Below, in pieces: positions 43,170 through 52,122 of a stretch of DNA of 64,000 nucleotides; the stretch's first letter is position 1; each line of letters starts with the position of its first letter. The DNA comes from Brevundimonas sp. (lineage in GTDB: Bacteria > Pseudomonadota > Alphaproteobacteria > Caulobacterales > Caulobacteraceae). The notes beneath the pieces were generated by a model. That model saw only the letters and a program-made list of their open reading frames with translations. It ran no database searches and was not told the DNA's origin. Both the position numbers and the translations under genes were made by a program. The stretch is taken from contig NZ_JAUXQZ010000036.1 of NCBI RefSeq assembly GCF_030682035.1, forward strand, positions 1-64,000, read 5' to 3'.

Positions 43170-44564
43170 TCAGGCGGCCGCGTAGCCGACCGCGGCCACT
43201 CCGCTCAGCGGGGCGATGATCTGCGTCCCCTCGTCGGCGTATTCGTTCAGCTTGTTGCGCAGGGTACGGATCGAGATGCCGAGGATGTTGGCCGCATGGG
43301 TGCGATTGCCGAGACAGTGCGACAGGGTATCGAGGATCAGGGTCTTCTCCATCTGCGCCACCGTCTGACCGACGTGAGCGCGGGTGATGGCGTCGGCGGT
43401 CTGGGCGGCCCGGGCGGCCGGGCTGTCATGGCCGGCAGCGCCGTGGACGCCGGCGCTGAGCGGCTGGCCGTCCGGCAGGCGGATGGCCTCGACGTCGATC
43501 TCGGGCCCGACCGCCAGCAGCACCGCGCGGTGCATGGCGTTTTCCAGCTCGCGGACGTTGCCGTTCCAGCGGTGCGAGACCAGGGCGCGGCGGGCCTCGG
43601 CCGAGATCGGGCGCACCGGCACGCCGTTGGCGGCGGCGTACTTCTTGACGAAATGATCGGCCAGCACCGAGATGTCGCCCGGCCGCTCGCGCAGGGCCGG
43701 CAGGCGCAGGTTCACCACATTCAGGCGGTAGAGCAGGTCCTCGCGGAACGTGCCTTCGGCCACCGACTTGGCGAGATCGCGGTTGGACGTGGCGATGATG
43801 CGGATGTTGACCGGTACGGGCTTGGTCCCGCCGACGCGGTCGATGACGCGCTCCTGGATGGCGCGCAGCAGCTTGGCCTGAAGGCGGACGTCCATCTCGG
43901 AGATTTCGTCCAGCAGCAGGGTGCCGCCGTCGGCTTCCTCGAACTTGCCGATGCGGCGGGCCATGGCGCCGGTGAACGAGCCCTTCTCGTGGCCGAACAG
44001 TTCAGATTCCAGCAGATTGTCGGGAATGGCGGCGCAGTTGACGCTGATGAAGGGCCGGTCGGCGCGTTTCGAACCGTTGTGGAGGTAACGGGCCATCACT
44101 TCCTTGCCGACGCCGCTTTCGCCGGTGATCAGGATCGAGGCTTCCGAACGGGCCACCTGGTCGGCCAGCATGATGACCGCCTTCATCGACGGATCGGCTG
44201 AGATCAGCGGGCGGTCGTCGTCGGCCACGGCGGACAGGACCGCGGCGATCAGATCGGCCTCGGGCGGCAAGGGAATGAACTCCTTGGCCCCGGCGCGGAT
44301 GGCGGCGGCCGCATCGCTGGCGTCGGCGTCGACGCCGCAAGCCACCACCGGCACATGGATCCGTTCGGCCTCATTGGCCGCGATCAGGCCGGCGATGTCG
44401 ATGCGATAGTCGACCATCAGCAGGTCGGCGCCCTGCCCTCGACGAAGTTGTTCCGTCGCCTGATCGCCGCGCTCGACGTGACTGACCTTGGCGCCGTGCG
44501 CCATGGCCATCTTCACCGCCGTCGCCAGCTGTCCGCTGAGCCTGCCAACCACCAGAAGCCGCAT
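43170..44564 (-). CDS. flbD: Sigma-54-dependent flagellar transcription regulator FlbD
   Basis: NtrC-type activator of 464 residues that in Caulobacter turns on late flagellar genes with sigma-54 and represses fliF. The N-terminal receiver (MRLLVVGRLSGQ...LLMVDYRID) lacks the usual acidic pair near the N-terminus, as in known FlbD proteins, which are controlled by FliX rather than ordinary phosphorylation. The AAA+ domain has GESGVGKE, ESELFGHEKGSFTGA and GGTLLLDEIS. A Fis-type HTH ends the protein (HAANILGISIRTLRNKLNEY). It is the fifth gene of fliF-G-H-N-flbD. Confidence 0.97.
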   Translation of the reverse strand: MRLLVVGRLSGQLATAVKMAMAHGAKVSHVERGDQATEQLRRGQGADLLMVDYRIDIAGLIAANEAERIHVPVVACGVDADASDAAAAIRAGAKEFIPLPPEADLIAAVLSAVADDDRPLISADPSMKAVIMLADQVARSEASILITGESGVGKEVMARYLHNGSKRADRPFISVNCAAIPDNLLESELFGHEKGSFTGAMARRIGKFEEADGGTLLLDEISEMDVRLQAKLLRAIQERVIDRVGGTKPVPVNIRIIATSNRDLAKSVAEGTFREDLLYRLNVVNLRLPALRERPGDISVLADHFVKKYAAANGVPVRPISAEARRALVSHRWNGNVRELENAMHRAVLLAVGPEIDVEAIRLPDGQPLSAGVHGAAGHDSPAARAAQTADAITRAHVGQTVAQMEKTLILDTLSHCLGNRTHAANILGISIRTLRNKLNEYADEGTQIIAPLSGVAAVGYAAA

Positions 44565-44605
44565 GGGTCTTCTCCTCTAATCTCTACGCACGAAACCGGC
44601 CCCGA

Positions 44606-44938
44606 TCAGGAGCCGGAGTCCTCGGTCTTGATGATTTCCGTCATGGTCACGCCCAGCCGGTCCTCGACGACGACGACCTCGCCGCGGGCGACCAGCCGGT
44701 TGTTGACGAAGATGTCGATGGCCTCGCCGACCTTGCGGTCCAGCTCCAGCACACTGCCGCGGTTCAGCTTGAGAAGCTGGGCCACGGACATGTGGGCCTT
44801 GCCCAGCACGGCCGAAATGTTCACCGGCACGTCGAAGACCGGAGTCAGGTCGTGGGCCGTCTTGTCGGTCGCGTCGTCATTGACGGTGATAGCGTGGGAG
44901 TCCGGAAACTCCTCCAGGGCCATGGTGTCGGACGCCAT
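44606..44938 (-). CDS. fliN: Flagellar motor switch protein FliN
   Basis: C-ring component of 110 residues carrying one SpoA domain (FDVPVNISAVLGKAHMSVAQLLKLNRGSVLELDRKVGEAIDIFVNNRLVARGEVVVVEDRLGVTMTEI). ATG 44938 overlaps the fliH stop (TAATG), showing translational coupling. The N-terminal 30 residues are an acidic extension. Upstream in-frame codons overlap fliH and are not used. Confidence 0.96.
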   Translation of the reverse strand: MASDTMALEEFPDSHAITVNDDATDKTAHDLTPVFDVPVNISAVLGKAHMSVAQLLKLNRGSVLELDRKVGEAIDIFVNNRLVARGEVVVVEDRLGVTMTEIIKTEDSGS

Positions 44939-45609
44939 TAGGGCCTCCCTTCCATCGAAGTTTCGGGGGTGAGGTTTTCGGCATGCCCGGCCTCGGCGGC
45001 CAGGGCGGAGTTCAGGGCTTCGCTCATGCGGGCGAAGGCCTCGGCGGGATCGAAGGCGGCGCGCCCGTCGGCCCATTCCAGCTGGAAGGCGGCGGGCGCC
45101 ATGCCCGGCTCGGTGCGGAAGGCGACGATGCCCGAGAAGCCGGCGTCCGCGCACAGCTGCTGGACCCGCGCATGGGTCGCCTCATCGAGGTCGCCGGTGC
45201 GGATGACCAGACGCGGCGAGGCGTCAATCTCCTGCCCCAAGGCTTCCAGCGCGGCCTGCAAGGGCGCTTCGGGGTAGCGGTCGAGCGCGGAGGCGGACAC
45301 CACGCGGGCGGCGGTCAGGGCCAGTTCGGCGGCCTGCTGACGATGCAGCTGTGCGACCTGGGCCAGGGCGGGAGCGGCGGAGGTCAGGGCCTGGCCGATG
45401 GCGGACAGGGCCATGGTCTGGATGCTCTCGACCTCGGACAGCGCCTCGTTGCGTGCTTCCAGCCGGGCCTGCGCGACCAGGGCGTCGACCTCGGCCGGAC
45501 CATAGGCGCGCTTGATCGGGCGGAAGGCGGCGGCGGCGTTCACGACCACGCCCGCGGCGTCGAATTCCGTGTCGAAGGAGAAGGGGGTGCTGAGGGGCAG
45601 ATGGGTCAT
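44938..45609 (-). CDS. fliH: Flagellar assembly protein FliH (FlbE)
   Basis: Export-ATPase regulator (223 residues) known as FlbE in Caulobacter. It is recognised mainly by position between fliG and fliN and by the helical Ala/Gln/Glu-rich central part (EVDALVAQARLEARNEALSEVESIQTMAL, LTSAAPALAQVAQLHRQQAAELALTAARV) followed by a FliH/HrpE-like C-terminal domain. It should bind FliI and connect it to the C-ring; fliI is not in the window. It starts 1 nt after the fliG stop. Confidence 0.9.
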   Translation of the reverse strand: MTHLPLSTPFSFDTEFDAAGVVVNAAAAFRPIKRAYGPAEVDALVAQARLEARNEALSEVESIQTMALSAIGQALTSAAPALAQVAQLHRQQAAELALTAARVVSASALDRYPEAPLQAALEALGQEIDASPRLVIRTGDLDEATHARVQQLCADAGFSGIVAFRTEPGMAPAAFQLEWADGRAAFDPAEAFARMSEALNSALAAEAGHAENLTPETSMEGRP

Positions 45610-45610
45610 G

Positions 45611-46645
45611 TCAGTAGATCAACTCGTCATCGCCGCCCTGGCCGACCAACATGATCTCGCCCTTGGCGGCGAGATCCTTGGCGACCTGGACCATGGCCAT
45701 CTGGGCCTGATCGACGTCCTTGAGGCGGACCGGACCCATGGAGTCCATGTCCTCGCGCATGATCTTGGCGGCGCGTTCGGACATGTTGGAGAAGAACAGT
45801 TCGCGCAGGGATTCCGACGAGCCCTTCAGCGCCAGACCAAGGGAATCCTTCTCGACCGCGCGCAGCAGGGTCTGGATGCCGCCCGGGTCCAGCTTGGCCA
45901 GGTCCTCGAACACGAACATCAGGGCGCGGATACGCTCGGCCGCCTCGCGGTTGCGCTCTTCCAGCGCGCCGATGAAGCGGGCCTCGGTCTGGCGGTCGAA
46001 GCTGTTGAAGATGTCGGCCATCATCTCGTGGCTGTCGCGCTTGGAGGTGCGGGCCAGGTTCGACATGAATTCGGTGCGCAGGGTTTGTTCGATCTTGTCG
46101 AGGATTTCGCGCTGCACCGGCTCCATCCGCAACATGCGCTGGACGCATTCGAGGGCGAAGTCTTCGGGCAGGGCGGTCAGGACGCGGGCGGCGTGATCCG
46201 GCTTCACCTTGGACAGGACCACGGCGACGGTCTGGGGGTATTCGTTCTTCAGATAGTTGGCGAGAACGGCCTCGTTCACATTGCCGAGCTTGTCCCACAT
46301 GGTGCGGCCGGCCGGGCCGCGTATCTCCTCCATCAGGCCTTCGACGCGGTCGCTGGGCATGAAGGAGGCAAGCAGACGCTGGGTCTGTTCAAAGCTGCCC
46401 ATGACCGCGCCGGAGCCGCTCATGCCGGAGACGAATTCGACCAGCAATTCCTCGACGACGTTGGCGGCGACGGTGCCCAGCGAGGCCATCGCCTGGGAGA
46501 TTTCCTTGATCTCTTCCTCATCCAGGCTCTGCCACAGACGTGTGTGGTCCTCGCCCAGCGACAACAGAACGACCGCCGCCTTCTCAGGCCCCGTCAGCTT
46601 CCTGGCGTCCTCGATAGCCGGCTTCTTGTTGACAGCGCGCGACAT
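45611..46645 (-). CDS. fliG: Flagellar motor switch protein FliG
   Basis: Rotor protein of 344 residues linking the MS ring to the C-ring and contacting the stator. N-terminal [30 protein letters not shown] binds Fli[30 protein letters not shown] is the middle domain; the C-terminal domain has [58 protein letters not shown] with the charged torque helix. ATG overlaps the fliF stop (ATGA). Confidence 0.97.
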   Translation of the reverse strand: MSRAVNKKPAIEDARKLTGPEKAAVVLLSLGEDHTRLWQSLDEEEIKEISQAMASLGTVAANVVEELLVEFVSGMSGSGAVMGSFEQTQRLLASFMPSDRVEGLMEEIRGPAGRTMWDKLGNVNEAVLANYLKNEYPQTVAVVLSKVKPDHAARVLTALPEDFALECVQRMLRMEPVQREILDKIEQTLRTEFMSNLARTSKRDSHEMMADIFNSFDRQTEARFIGALEERNREAAERIRALMFVFEDLAKLDPGGIQTLLRAVEKDSLGLALKGSSESLRELFFSNMSERAAKIMREDMDSMGPVRLKDVDQAQMAMVQVAKDLAAKGEIMLVGQGGDDELIY

Positions 46646-48285
46646 CAGCCCTCGTGCACCCAGCTGCGCAGGATGGTGGCGGATTCATCGGGGTGCTTCT
46701 CGACGAAGTCCGCCACCTTCTTGACCGAGGAAGCCTTCACCTGACCTTCGATACGGGCGATGTCGAGCCGTTGATCCATCTCCGACGGACCGGCCAGCTG
46801 GGGCATCACGCCGCCGGCGCCGCCCATGATGGTGGTCTGCAGCGAAGTCACTCCGCCACCGCCAGCGCCCGCTCCGGCCAGTTGCAACGGACCACCGCCC
46901 CCGCCGCCGGCCGATTTCAGCAGCGGACGCAGGACGAAGAAGATCAACAGCAGGCCGGTGATCAGTAGCACCAGCAACTCCACGCCGCGCATGATGTCGT
47001 TTTTGGTGAAGTTGAAGAGCGACGAGGCCGCCTCCTCGCCTCCGACTACGGCCAGGTCGCGGTTGAAGCGGACGTTCAGCACCTCGATCTTGTCGCCCCG
47101 GGTCGCATCGATGCCGACGGCGGCGGCGACAAGGGCCTTGATCTGCTCGATCTCGGCCGGTGTGCGAGCGGCGTAGGTCGGGGCGCCGCCGCCCGCCGCG
47201 GGCGTCCATTTGCCGTCCACGGCGACCGATACGGCCAGCCGCTTGATCTCGCCGGCCTCCTTGACCGTCGTCGTGGTGGTGTTGGAGATTTCGTAGTTGG
47301 TGGTTTCGGTGTTGGCGGTGTCGCGCGACCCCGCGGTTCCCGTCGCCGGGACCTCGCCACCGGGAATGTTATTCGTCGCCGTGACCCCGCCGTCGGACGT
47401 GGGCGCCGTATCGCTGGATTCCGTACCGTTGGTCGAGGTTGAGCGCACCACCTGCCCGTCCGGATCATACCGCTGCTCCTGGGTGGTGGAGCGGCTGTGG
47501 TCGATGTCGGCGGTCACCTGAACGCGCGCGCCGCCGACGCCGACGACGCCTTCGACGATGTCCATGATCCGGGCCTGCAGCTGGGCCTCGGTGGAATCCC
47601 GCGCATCCTGGGCCGAGGCGGCGCTGAAGCCTTCGGAGTCCGAGCCGGCCGCAAGGGTGCGGTTGGATGTGTCGGTCAGGGTGACCTTCTCAGGCTTCAG
47701 ATTAGGGACCGACGAGGCGATGACGTTGCGGATGGCCTGGACCTGGGCCCCCGACAGCTGACCCCCGGTGACCCCGACGACGACCGAGGCGGTGGGTTCG
47801 GCGGCGTCGGACTGGAACAGTTCGCGGCGCGGCAGGGCGATCATGACGCGGGCGGAGTTGATGCCGCGCATGGTCAGGATGGTGCGGGCCAACTCGCCCT
47901 CGAGGGCGCGCTTCTCATTGAGGTTCTGCTGGAACTCGGTCTGGCCCAGCACAGACTGGTTGTCGAAGATCTCGTATCCGACAGAGCCGGAGGTCACGAG
48001 ACCCTTGCCGGCGACCAGCATGCGCGCCTCGCCCACCTCGTCGCGGCTGACGAAGATGGTCGAGCCGTCGCCCCTGGAGGAATATTTGATGCCGGCGCTG
48101 TCCAGCGCCGTGGTGACCTCGGAGGCCTCCTGCAGGTCGAGGTTGGAATACAGCAGGGCGTCAGGGGCCTGGCCGATGCGTAGCATGACCGCGACCAGCA
48201 CGGCCGCGACGCCGGCGGCGACGCCCAGCACCACGGTCAGCCGACCGATCCCGAATCTCTGCAACGCCGCCGTGAAGCCGCCCAC
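46645..48285 (-). CDS. fliF: Flagellar MS-ring protein FliF
   Basis: Builds the inner-membrane MS ring, the first flagellar structure (546 residues). An N-terminal helix ([23 protein letters not shown]) precedes the ring-building YscJ-like domains ([44 protein letters not shown]). A Ser/Thr-rich periplasmic stretch, a second helix ([21 protein letters not shown]) and the FliG-binding C-terminus follow. The start is GTG 48285. It heads the fliF-G-H-N-flbD operon, with a CtrA-type promoter at 48331-48367. Confidence 0.97.
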   Translation of the reverse strand: MGGFTAALQRFGIGRLTVVLGVAAGVAAVLVAVMLRIGQAPDALLYSNLDLQEASEVTTALDSAGIKYSSRGDGSTIFVSRDEVGEARMLVAGKGLVTSGSVGYEIFDNQSVLGQTEFQQNLNEKRALEGELARTILTMRGINSARVMIALPRRELFQSDAAEPTASVVVGVTGGQLSGAQVQAIRNVIASSVPNLKPEKVTLTDTSNRTLAAGSDSEGFSAASAQDARDSTEAQLQARIMDIVEGVVGVGGARVQVTADIDHSRSTTQEQRYDPDGQVVRSTSTNGTESSDTAPTSDGGVTATNNIPGGEVPATGTAGSRDTANTETTNYEISNTTTTTVKEAGEIKRLAVSVAVDGKWTPAAGGGAPTYAARTPAEIEQIKALVAAAVGIDATRGDKIEVLNVRFNRDLAVVGGEEAASSLFNFTKNDIMRGVELLVLLITGLLLIFFVLRPLLKSAGGGGGGPLQLAGAGAGGGGVTSLQTTIMGGAGGVMPQLAGPSEMDQRLDIARIEGQVKASSVKKVADFVEKHPDESATILRSWVHEG

Positions 48286-48330
48286 GCGTCCCGCCCCGAA
48301 TACTCACGGGTCATTACAGACGCCCGCCAG

Positions 48331-48367
48331 GCAGAAAATGCCGGGCGCGTGGTAAATGCGGGGTTAA
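48331..48367 (-). promoter_or_regulatory. fliF promoter: CtrA-like box plus conserved flagellar motif
   Basis: Reading on the minus strand: TTAA-CCCCGCA-TTTA (48367-48353, a CtrA-like TTAA-N7-TTAA box with one half degenerate), then CCACGC and CCCGGCATTTTCTGC ending at 48331. The same block precedes fliQ and flgB. The GGCA...TGC part may be the FlbD (ftr-like) site, as FlbD represses fliF in Caulobacter; that assignment is inference. It lies only 14 nt past the flhB stop. Confidence 0.75.
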
Positions 48368-48380
48368 GACCCTTGGACGA

Positions 48381-49451
48381 TCAGTGCTTTTTGCGCTTCT
48401 GCATGACGAAGCCGATGACCTTGGCGGCCGCCTCGAAATGTTCGCGGGGGATGGTCTCGTCGATATCGACGGCGGCGTAGAGGGCGCGGGCCAGGGGCAC
48501 GTTCTCGACGATCGGGACATTGTGTTCGCGCCCAACCTCCCGGATGCGCAGGGCCAGGGCGTCGACGCCCTTGGCCACGCAGACCGGGGCCGCATCGCCG
48601 GTCTCGTAGCGCAGGGCGACGGAATAGTGGGTCGGGTTGGTGACGATGACGGTGGCCTTGGGCACGTTCTGCATCATGCGCTGTCGGCTGCGCTGGGCCC
48701 GGATCTGCCGGAGCTTGGCCTTGACGTGCGGATCACCCTCGGACTGTTTGTAGTCTTCCTTCAGCTCTTCCTTGGACATCTTCATCCGCTCGGCGAAGCG
48801 ATATTTCTGCCAGAGGAAATCGGCCCCGGCGGTAAAGCCGAGGAAGACGATGGTCGAGGTCATCAGAGCGAGGGCCAGGTCGCGCGCCATCGGCAGGATC
48901 AGCGCCGGCGGCATGGCGGCCATGTTCTCGAGCTCGCGCAGGTGCGGCTTCAGCACCAGCCAGCAGATGAAGCCGACGGCCAGAAGCTTGAGAAAGGTCT
49001 TGATGAACTGGACCAGCCCGTCGGGTCCGAAAATCCGTTGGAAGCCCTTGAGCGGATTCACCTTTGACCAGTCGGGTTTCAGCTTGTCGGCGGTGAAGAT
49101 CAGGCCGGACTGGGCGACATTGCCGCCGACGCCGCCGATGATGGTGGCCAGCATGACCACGCCGAGGAAGGGCGCGACGGCCCACAGGGCGATGGCGCCG
49201 ATCTCGACCCCGGCTCCGGCGTCGAGGCCGCCGAGCATCGTGTGTGGGGCGGCGATGAACGGCAACAACTGCTCGGCCATCGAGGTGGCGAACCAGCCGC
49301 CGGACATCAGCACCACCGTGGCGGCCCCCGCCAGGGACAGCGCCGCGGCCACGTCCGGAGACTTGGCGACGTCGCCCTTCTTGCGTGCGTCCGCAAGTTT
49401 TCGCGGTGTCGCCTCTTCTGTCTTCGACTCGGGATCAGCGCCTTCAGCCAC
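48381..49451 (-). CDS. flhB: Flagellar export apparatus protein FlhB
   Basis: Export-gate switch protein (356 residues). The N-terminal TEEATPRKLADARKKGDVAKSPD motif and four membrane helices are followed by a cytoplasmic domain with the self-cleavage site NPTH in VIVTNPTHYSVALRYE. The start is judged to be GTG 49451, giving VAEGADPESKTEEATP and an 8-nt overlap with fliR; upstream in-frame codons lie within fliR. It is the third gene of fliQ-fliR-flhB. Confidence 0.95.
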   Translation of the reverse strand: MAEGADPESKTEEATPRKLADARKKGDVAKSPDVAAALSLAGAATVVLMSGGWFATSMAEQLLPFIAAPHTMLGGLDAGAGVEIGAIALWAVAPFLGVVMLATIIGGVGGNVAQSGLIFTADKLKPDWSKVNPLKGFQRIFGPDGLVQFIKTFLKLLAVGFICWLVLKPHLRELENMAAMPPALILPMARDLALALMTSTIVFLGFTAGADFLWQKYRFAERMKMSKEELKEDYKQSEGDPHVKAKLRQIRAQRSRQRMMQNVPKATVIVTNPTHYSVALRYETGDAAPVCVAKGVDALALRIREVGREHNVPIVENVPLARALYAAVDIDETIPREHFEAAAKVIGFVMQKRKKH

Positions 49452-50214
49452 CGGCGTCTCCCGCGAAGATCCGGGCCAGGGCGCGGTAACGGTCGATGAA
49501 GACCGTGCCGACCACGCCCAGGCTGAGGGCGAAGACCGACAGGCCCAGCAGGATGCTGAGCGGGGCGGCGGCGAAGAAGACCTGGAACTGCGGCATGACC
49601 CGGCCAACGAGGCCCGAGGCGAGGTTGAAGATCAGGGCGAAGACCAGCAGGGGCGCGGACAGCTGGACGCCGAGCATGAAGGCGTCGCCGAGGGTGCGGA
49701 TGGCCAGCTCGGCGAAGTCGCCGGTGACCAGGGGCGCCGCGGGACTGATCAGCTCATAGGAGCCGACGAGACCGGCAATGAACAGATGGTGGGTGTTGGT
49801 GGCGAAGATCAGAGTGGTGCCGAGCAGCATCAGAAATGCGGAGATGGTCGAGCCGGGCTGGGCCTGGAGTGGATTGGTGGTCTGGGCGAAGGCCAGGGTG
49901 GTCTGCAGGGCGACGATCTCGCCCGCCGTGGCGAGGGCGGTGAGGAAGGATCGCAGCAGGGCGCCGATCATCAGGCCGACGATGACCTCGCGGATGATCC
50001 ACCCCGCCATGCCGCCGACCGTCGCGGGCAGGCCCGGCAGGGCGCCGGCGATCACCGGCCACAGGGCCAGGCTGACGACCAGGGCGAAGGCCAGGCGGAT
50101 GCGCGGCGGCACATAGCTTTCGCCGACGCCCGGCAGCATCAGGAGGACGGCGCCAATCCGCGAGAAGATCAGCGCGCCCTGCCAGATCTGGTCCGATGTC
50201 GCGTAGGGCTCCAC
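49444..50214 (-). CDS. fliR: Flagellar export apparatus protein FliR
   Basis: Core export-gate membrane protein (256 residues) with about six helices; family stretches include RIGAVLLMLPGVGESYVPPRIRLAFALVVSLALWP and PLLVFALIFNLASGLVGRVMPQFQVFFAAAPLSILLGL. The start is GTG 50214. It follows fliQ by 20 nt and overlaps flhB. Confidence 0.95.
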   Translation of the reverse strand: MEPYATSDQIWQGALIFSRIGAVLLMLPGVGESYVPPRIRLAFALVVSLALWPVIAGALPGLPATVGGMAGWIIREVIVGLMIGALLRSFLTALATAGEIVALQTTLAFAQTTNPLQAQPGSTISAFLMLLGTTLIFATNTHHLFIAGLVGSYELISPAAPLVTGDFAELAIRTLGDAFMLGVQLSAPLLVFALIFNLASGLVGRVMPQFQVFFAAAPLSILLGLSVFALSLGVVGTVFIDRYRALARIFAGDAGG

Positions 50215-50234
50215 CTAGACACATTCCATCGGGA

Positions 50235-50498
50235 TCACATGCCGGCGATGCGGGCCGCGATCGTCCGCATGAAGCCGCCCAGCAGCGCTCCCATCAGCGG
50301 CAGGAACAGCAGCAGGCTGACGAAGATGGCGAGGATCTTGGGGGCGTAGATCAGGGTCTGTTCCTGGATCTGGGTCAGGGCCTGAAACAGGCCGATGACC
50401 ACGCCGACGACCAGGCCGACCAGCAGAACAGGCGCACACAGCTGGATCGTCAGCCACAGGGCGTCGCGCCCCACATCCATCACTTCCGCCCCGTTCAT
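50235..50498 (-). CDS. fliQ: Flagellar export apparatus protein FliQ
   Basis: Export-gate protein of 87 residues with two helices (LWLTIQLCAPVLLVGLVVGVVIGLFQALTQIQEQTLIYAPKILAIFVSLLLFLPLMGALLGGF). ATG 50498 is preferred over the GTG three codons upstream. It heads fliQ-fliR-flhB and is driven by a CtrA-type promoter 26 nt upstream. Confidence 0.95.
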   Translation of the reverse strand: MNGAEVMDVGRDALWLTIQLCAPVLLVGLVVGVVIGLFQALTQIQEQTLIYAPKILAIFVSLLLFLPLMGALLGGFMRTIAARIAGM

Positions 50499-50524
50499 TG
50501 AAATCACGCTCCACCGAATACCGG

Positions 50525-50561
50525 GCAGAAAATGCCGGGAGCGTGGTTAACGGGGAGTTAG
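50525..50561 (-). promoter_or_regulatory. fliQ promoter: CtrA-like box plus conserved flagellar motif
   Basis: Minus-strand reading: CTAA-CTCCCCG-TTAA (50561-50547), then CCACGC and CCCGGCATTTTCTGC to 50525. From CCACGC onward it differs from the fliF promoter motif only at one base (G to T after the CCACGC). It lies in the divergent gap with folE. Confidence 0.78.
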
Positions 50562-50637
50562 GACGCGCGAAGCCCTTGCCCGGATGCGGCGGGCGCCCCA
50601 GCTAGAACCCAGCCGCCCGAAACCTGCAGGATCCGCC

Positions 50638-51324
50638 ATGACCGACCCCCGTCACATCCATGGCGAAGACTGCGACGGGAGCTGGCGGGAACGCGAGGCG
50701 CTGGCGCGGGCGGCAGGAACGCCTTTGCCGCGACGGGGCGGACAACGGCCGGTCAGCGACCTGCCCGGGGAGGACGAGGTGCGGGCCGCGGTGCGGACCC
50801 TGATCCGCTGGACCGGCGACGACCCCGACCGCGAAGGGTTGCTGGACACGCCCGACCGGGTCGCGCGCAGTTATCGCGAGATGTTCGCCGGCTATGACGT
50901 CGATCCTCGTGAGTATCTGGAGCGAACCTTCGAGGAGGTCGGGGGCTATGACGAACTGGTCGTGCTCAAGGACATCCGTTTCGTCAGTGTGTGCGAACAC
51001 CACATGCTGCCGGTGATCGGCCGGGCCCATGTCGCCTATCTGCCGACTGATCGGGTCGTGGGCATATCAAAGCTCGCCCGGGTGGTTCGGGGCTACGCCC
51101 GGCGGCTGCAGATCCAGGAGAAGATGACCGCCGAGATCGCCCGGGCGGTCCAGGAGGTGCTGAAACCGCAGGGCGTCGGCGTGGTGATCGAGGCCGAGCA
51201 CAGTTGCATGACCCTGCGCGGGGTCAATGCGCCCGGGACCAGCCTGATCACCAGCCACCTGATCGGCGTGGTGCGCGACGACGCGCGGACGCGGGAAGAG
51301 TTCCTGCGGCTGGTGCGGGGATGA
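50638..51324 (+). CDS. folE: GTP cyclohydrolase I
   Basis: Converts GTP to dihydroneopterin triphosphate, the first step of folate synthesis (228 residues). Zinc ligands and catalytic residues are in [21 protein letters not shown] and [36 protein letters not shown] is the conserved helix. The N-terminal 45 residues are an extra hydrophilic extension. ATG 50638 follows the intergenic region shared with the fliQ promoter. Confidence 0.97.
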   Translation: MTDPRHIHGEDCDGSWREREALARAAGTPLPRRGGQRPVSDLPGEDEVRAAVRTLIRWTGDDPDREGLLDTPDRVARSYREMFAGYDVDPREYLERTFEEVGGYDELVVLKDIRFVSVCEHHMLPVIGRAHVAYLPTDRVVGISKLARVVRGYARRLQIQEKMTAEIARAVQEVLKPQGVGVVIEAEHSCMTLRGVNAPGTSLITSHLIGVVRDDARTREEFLRLVRG

Positions 51325-51361
51325 CGCGCCTGTCCGTGCTTGGCTCGGGCAGGAGGGCGAC

Positions 51362-52063
51362 ATGGGCCGGCTGATCGAGGAACTGGACTATCGCGCCACC
51401 GCCATGGGGCCGCTGATCCTTCGGCGGCGCTGGGTGGCGGCGATCGACGCCGATGTGATCGAGGTCATCCTCGGCGACGAGCATCTGATGTCCAGCCTGT
51501 TCACGGTCGGCGAGACCGAACTGGCCGTCCGAGGTCTGGCGGCGGCGAAGGGCGCCTCGCTGCGGGTTCTCGTGGGCGGTCTCGGGCTGGGCTACACAGC
51601 CCGCGCGGCGCTGGCCGACGATCGGGTCACATCCGTGGATGTGGTCGACGCCCTCGCCCCGGTGATCGAATGGCACGAGGCCGGACTGGTGCCGCTCGGC
51701 GAAAGCCTTGGGCAGGAACCGCGCTGCCATCTCAAGCTGGGCGACTTCTTCGGCTGGTTCGATACGTCCCGGGCCCCGGCGGACCGCTACGACGTCGTCC
51801 TGCTCGACATCGACCATTCGCCCCGCAACCTGCTCCACCCCGATCACGCGCGCTTCTATGCGGAAGAGGGGTTGCGGAGCCTGCGCGCCGGGATCGCCGG
51901 GGGCGGCGTCTTCGCCCTGTGGTCGGACGAGGGGCCGGACGCAGATTTCATCGCGGTGCTCGAGGCCGTCTTCGCCAATGTCAGCGCCGAGGTCGTCGCC
52001 TTCGACAACCCCCTGACCGGCGGGGTCTCCACCTGCACCGTCTACGTCTGCGACCGGGTCTGA
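51362..52063 (+). CDS. Spermidine synthase-like methyltransferase-fold protein
   Basis: A 233-residue protein with a Rossmann-type aminopropyl/methyl transferase domain. The nucleotide-binding segment is VLVGGLGLGYTARAAL, followed by the acidic VDVVDALAPVIEWHE and DVVLLDIDHSPRNLL. It resembles spermidine/spermine synthase domain proteins but the canonical polyamine-binding Asp-rich motif is not clear, so the reaction is uncertain. It begins 37 nt after folE on the same strand. Confidence 0.82.
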   Translation: MGRLIEELDYRATAMGPLILRRRWVAAIDADVIEVILGDEHLMSSLFTVGETELAVRGLAAAKGASLRVLVGGLGLGYTARAALADDRVTSVDVVDALAPVIEWHEAGLVPLGESLGQEPRCHLKLGDFFGWFDTSRAPADRYDVVLLDIDHSPRNLLHPDHARFYAEEGLRSLRAGIAGGGVFALWSDEGPDADFIAVLEAVFANVSAEVVAFDNPLTGGVSTCTVYVCDRV

Positions 52064-52122
52064 AGACGCCGCGCTGACACGGCCCGGTCCTTGCGGAATT
52101 CGCCTCAGAAGAGGTGTTTTCC

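Noticed and set aside
48331..48345. Sigma-54 promoter reading of the GGCATTTTCTGC block
   Set aside because: The GG and GC elements are 8 nt apart rather than the 10 required, and these are early flagellar genes that are not sigma-54-dependent in Caulobacter.
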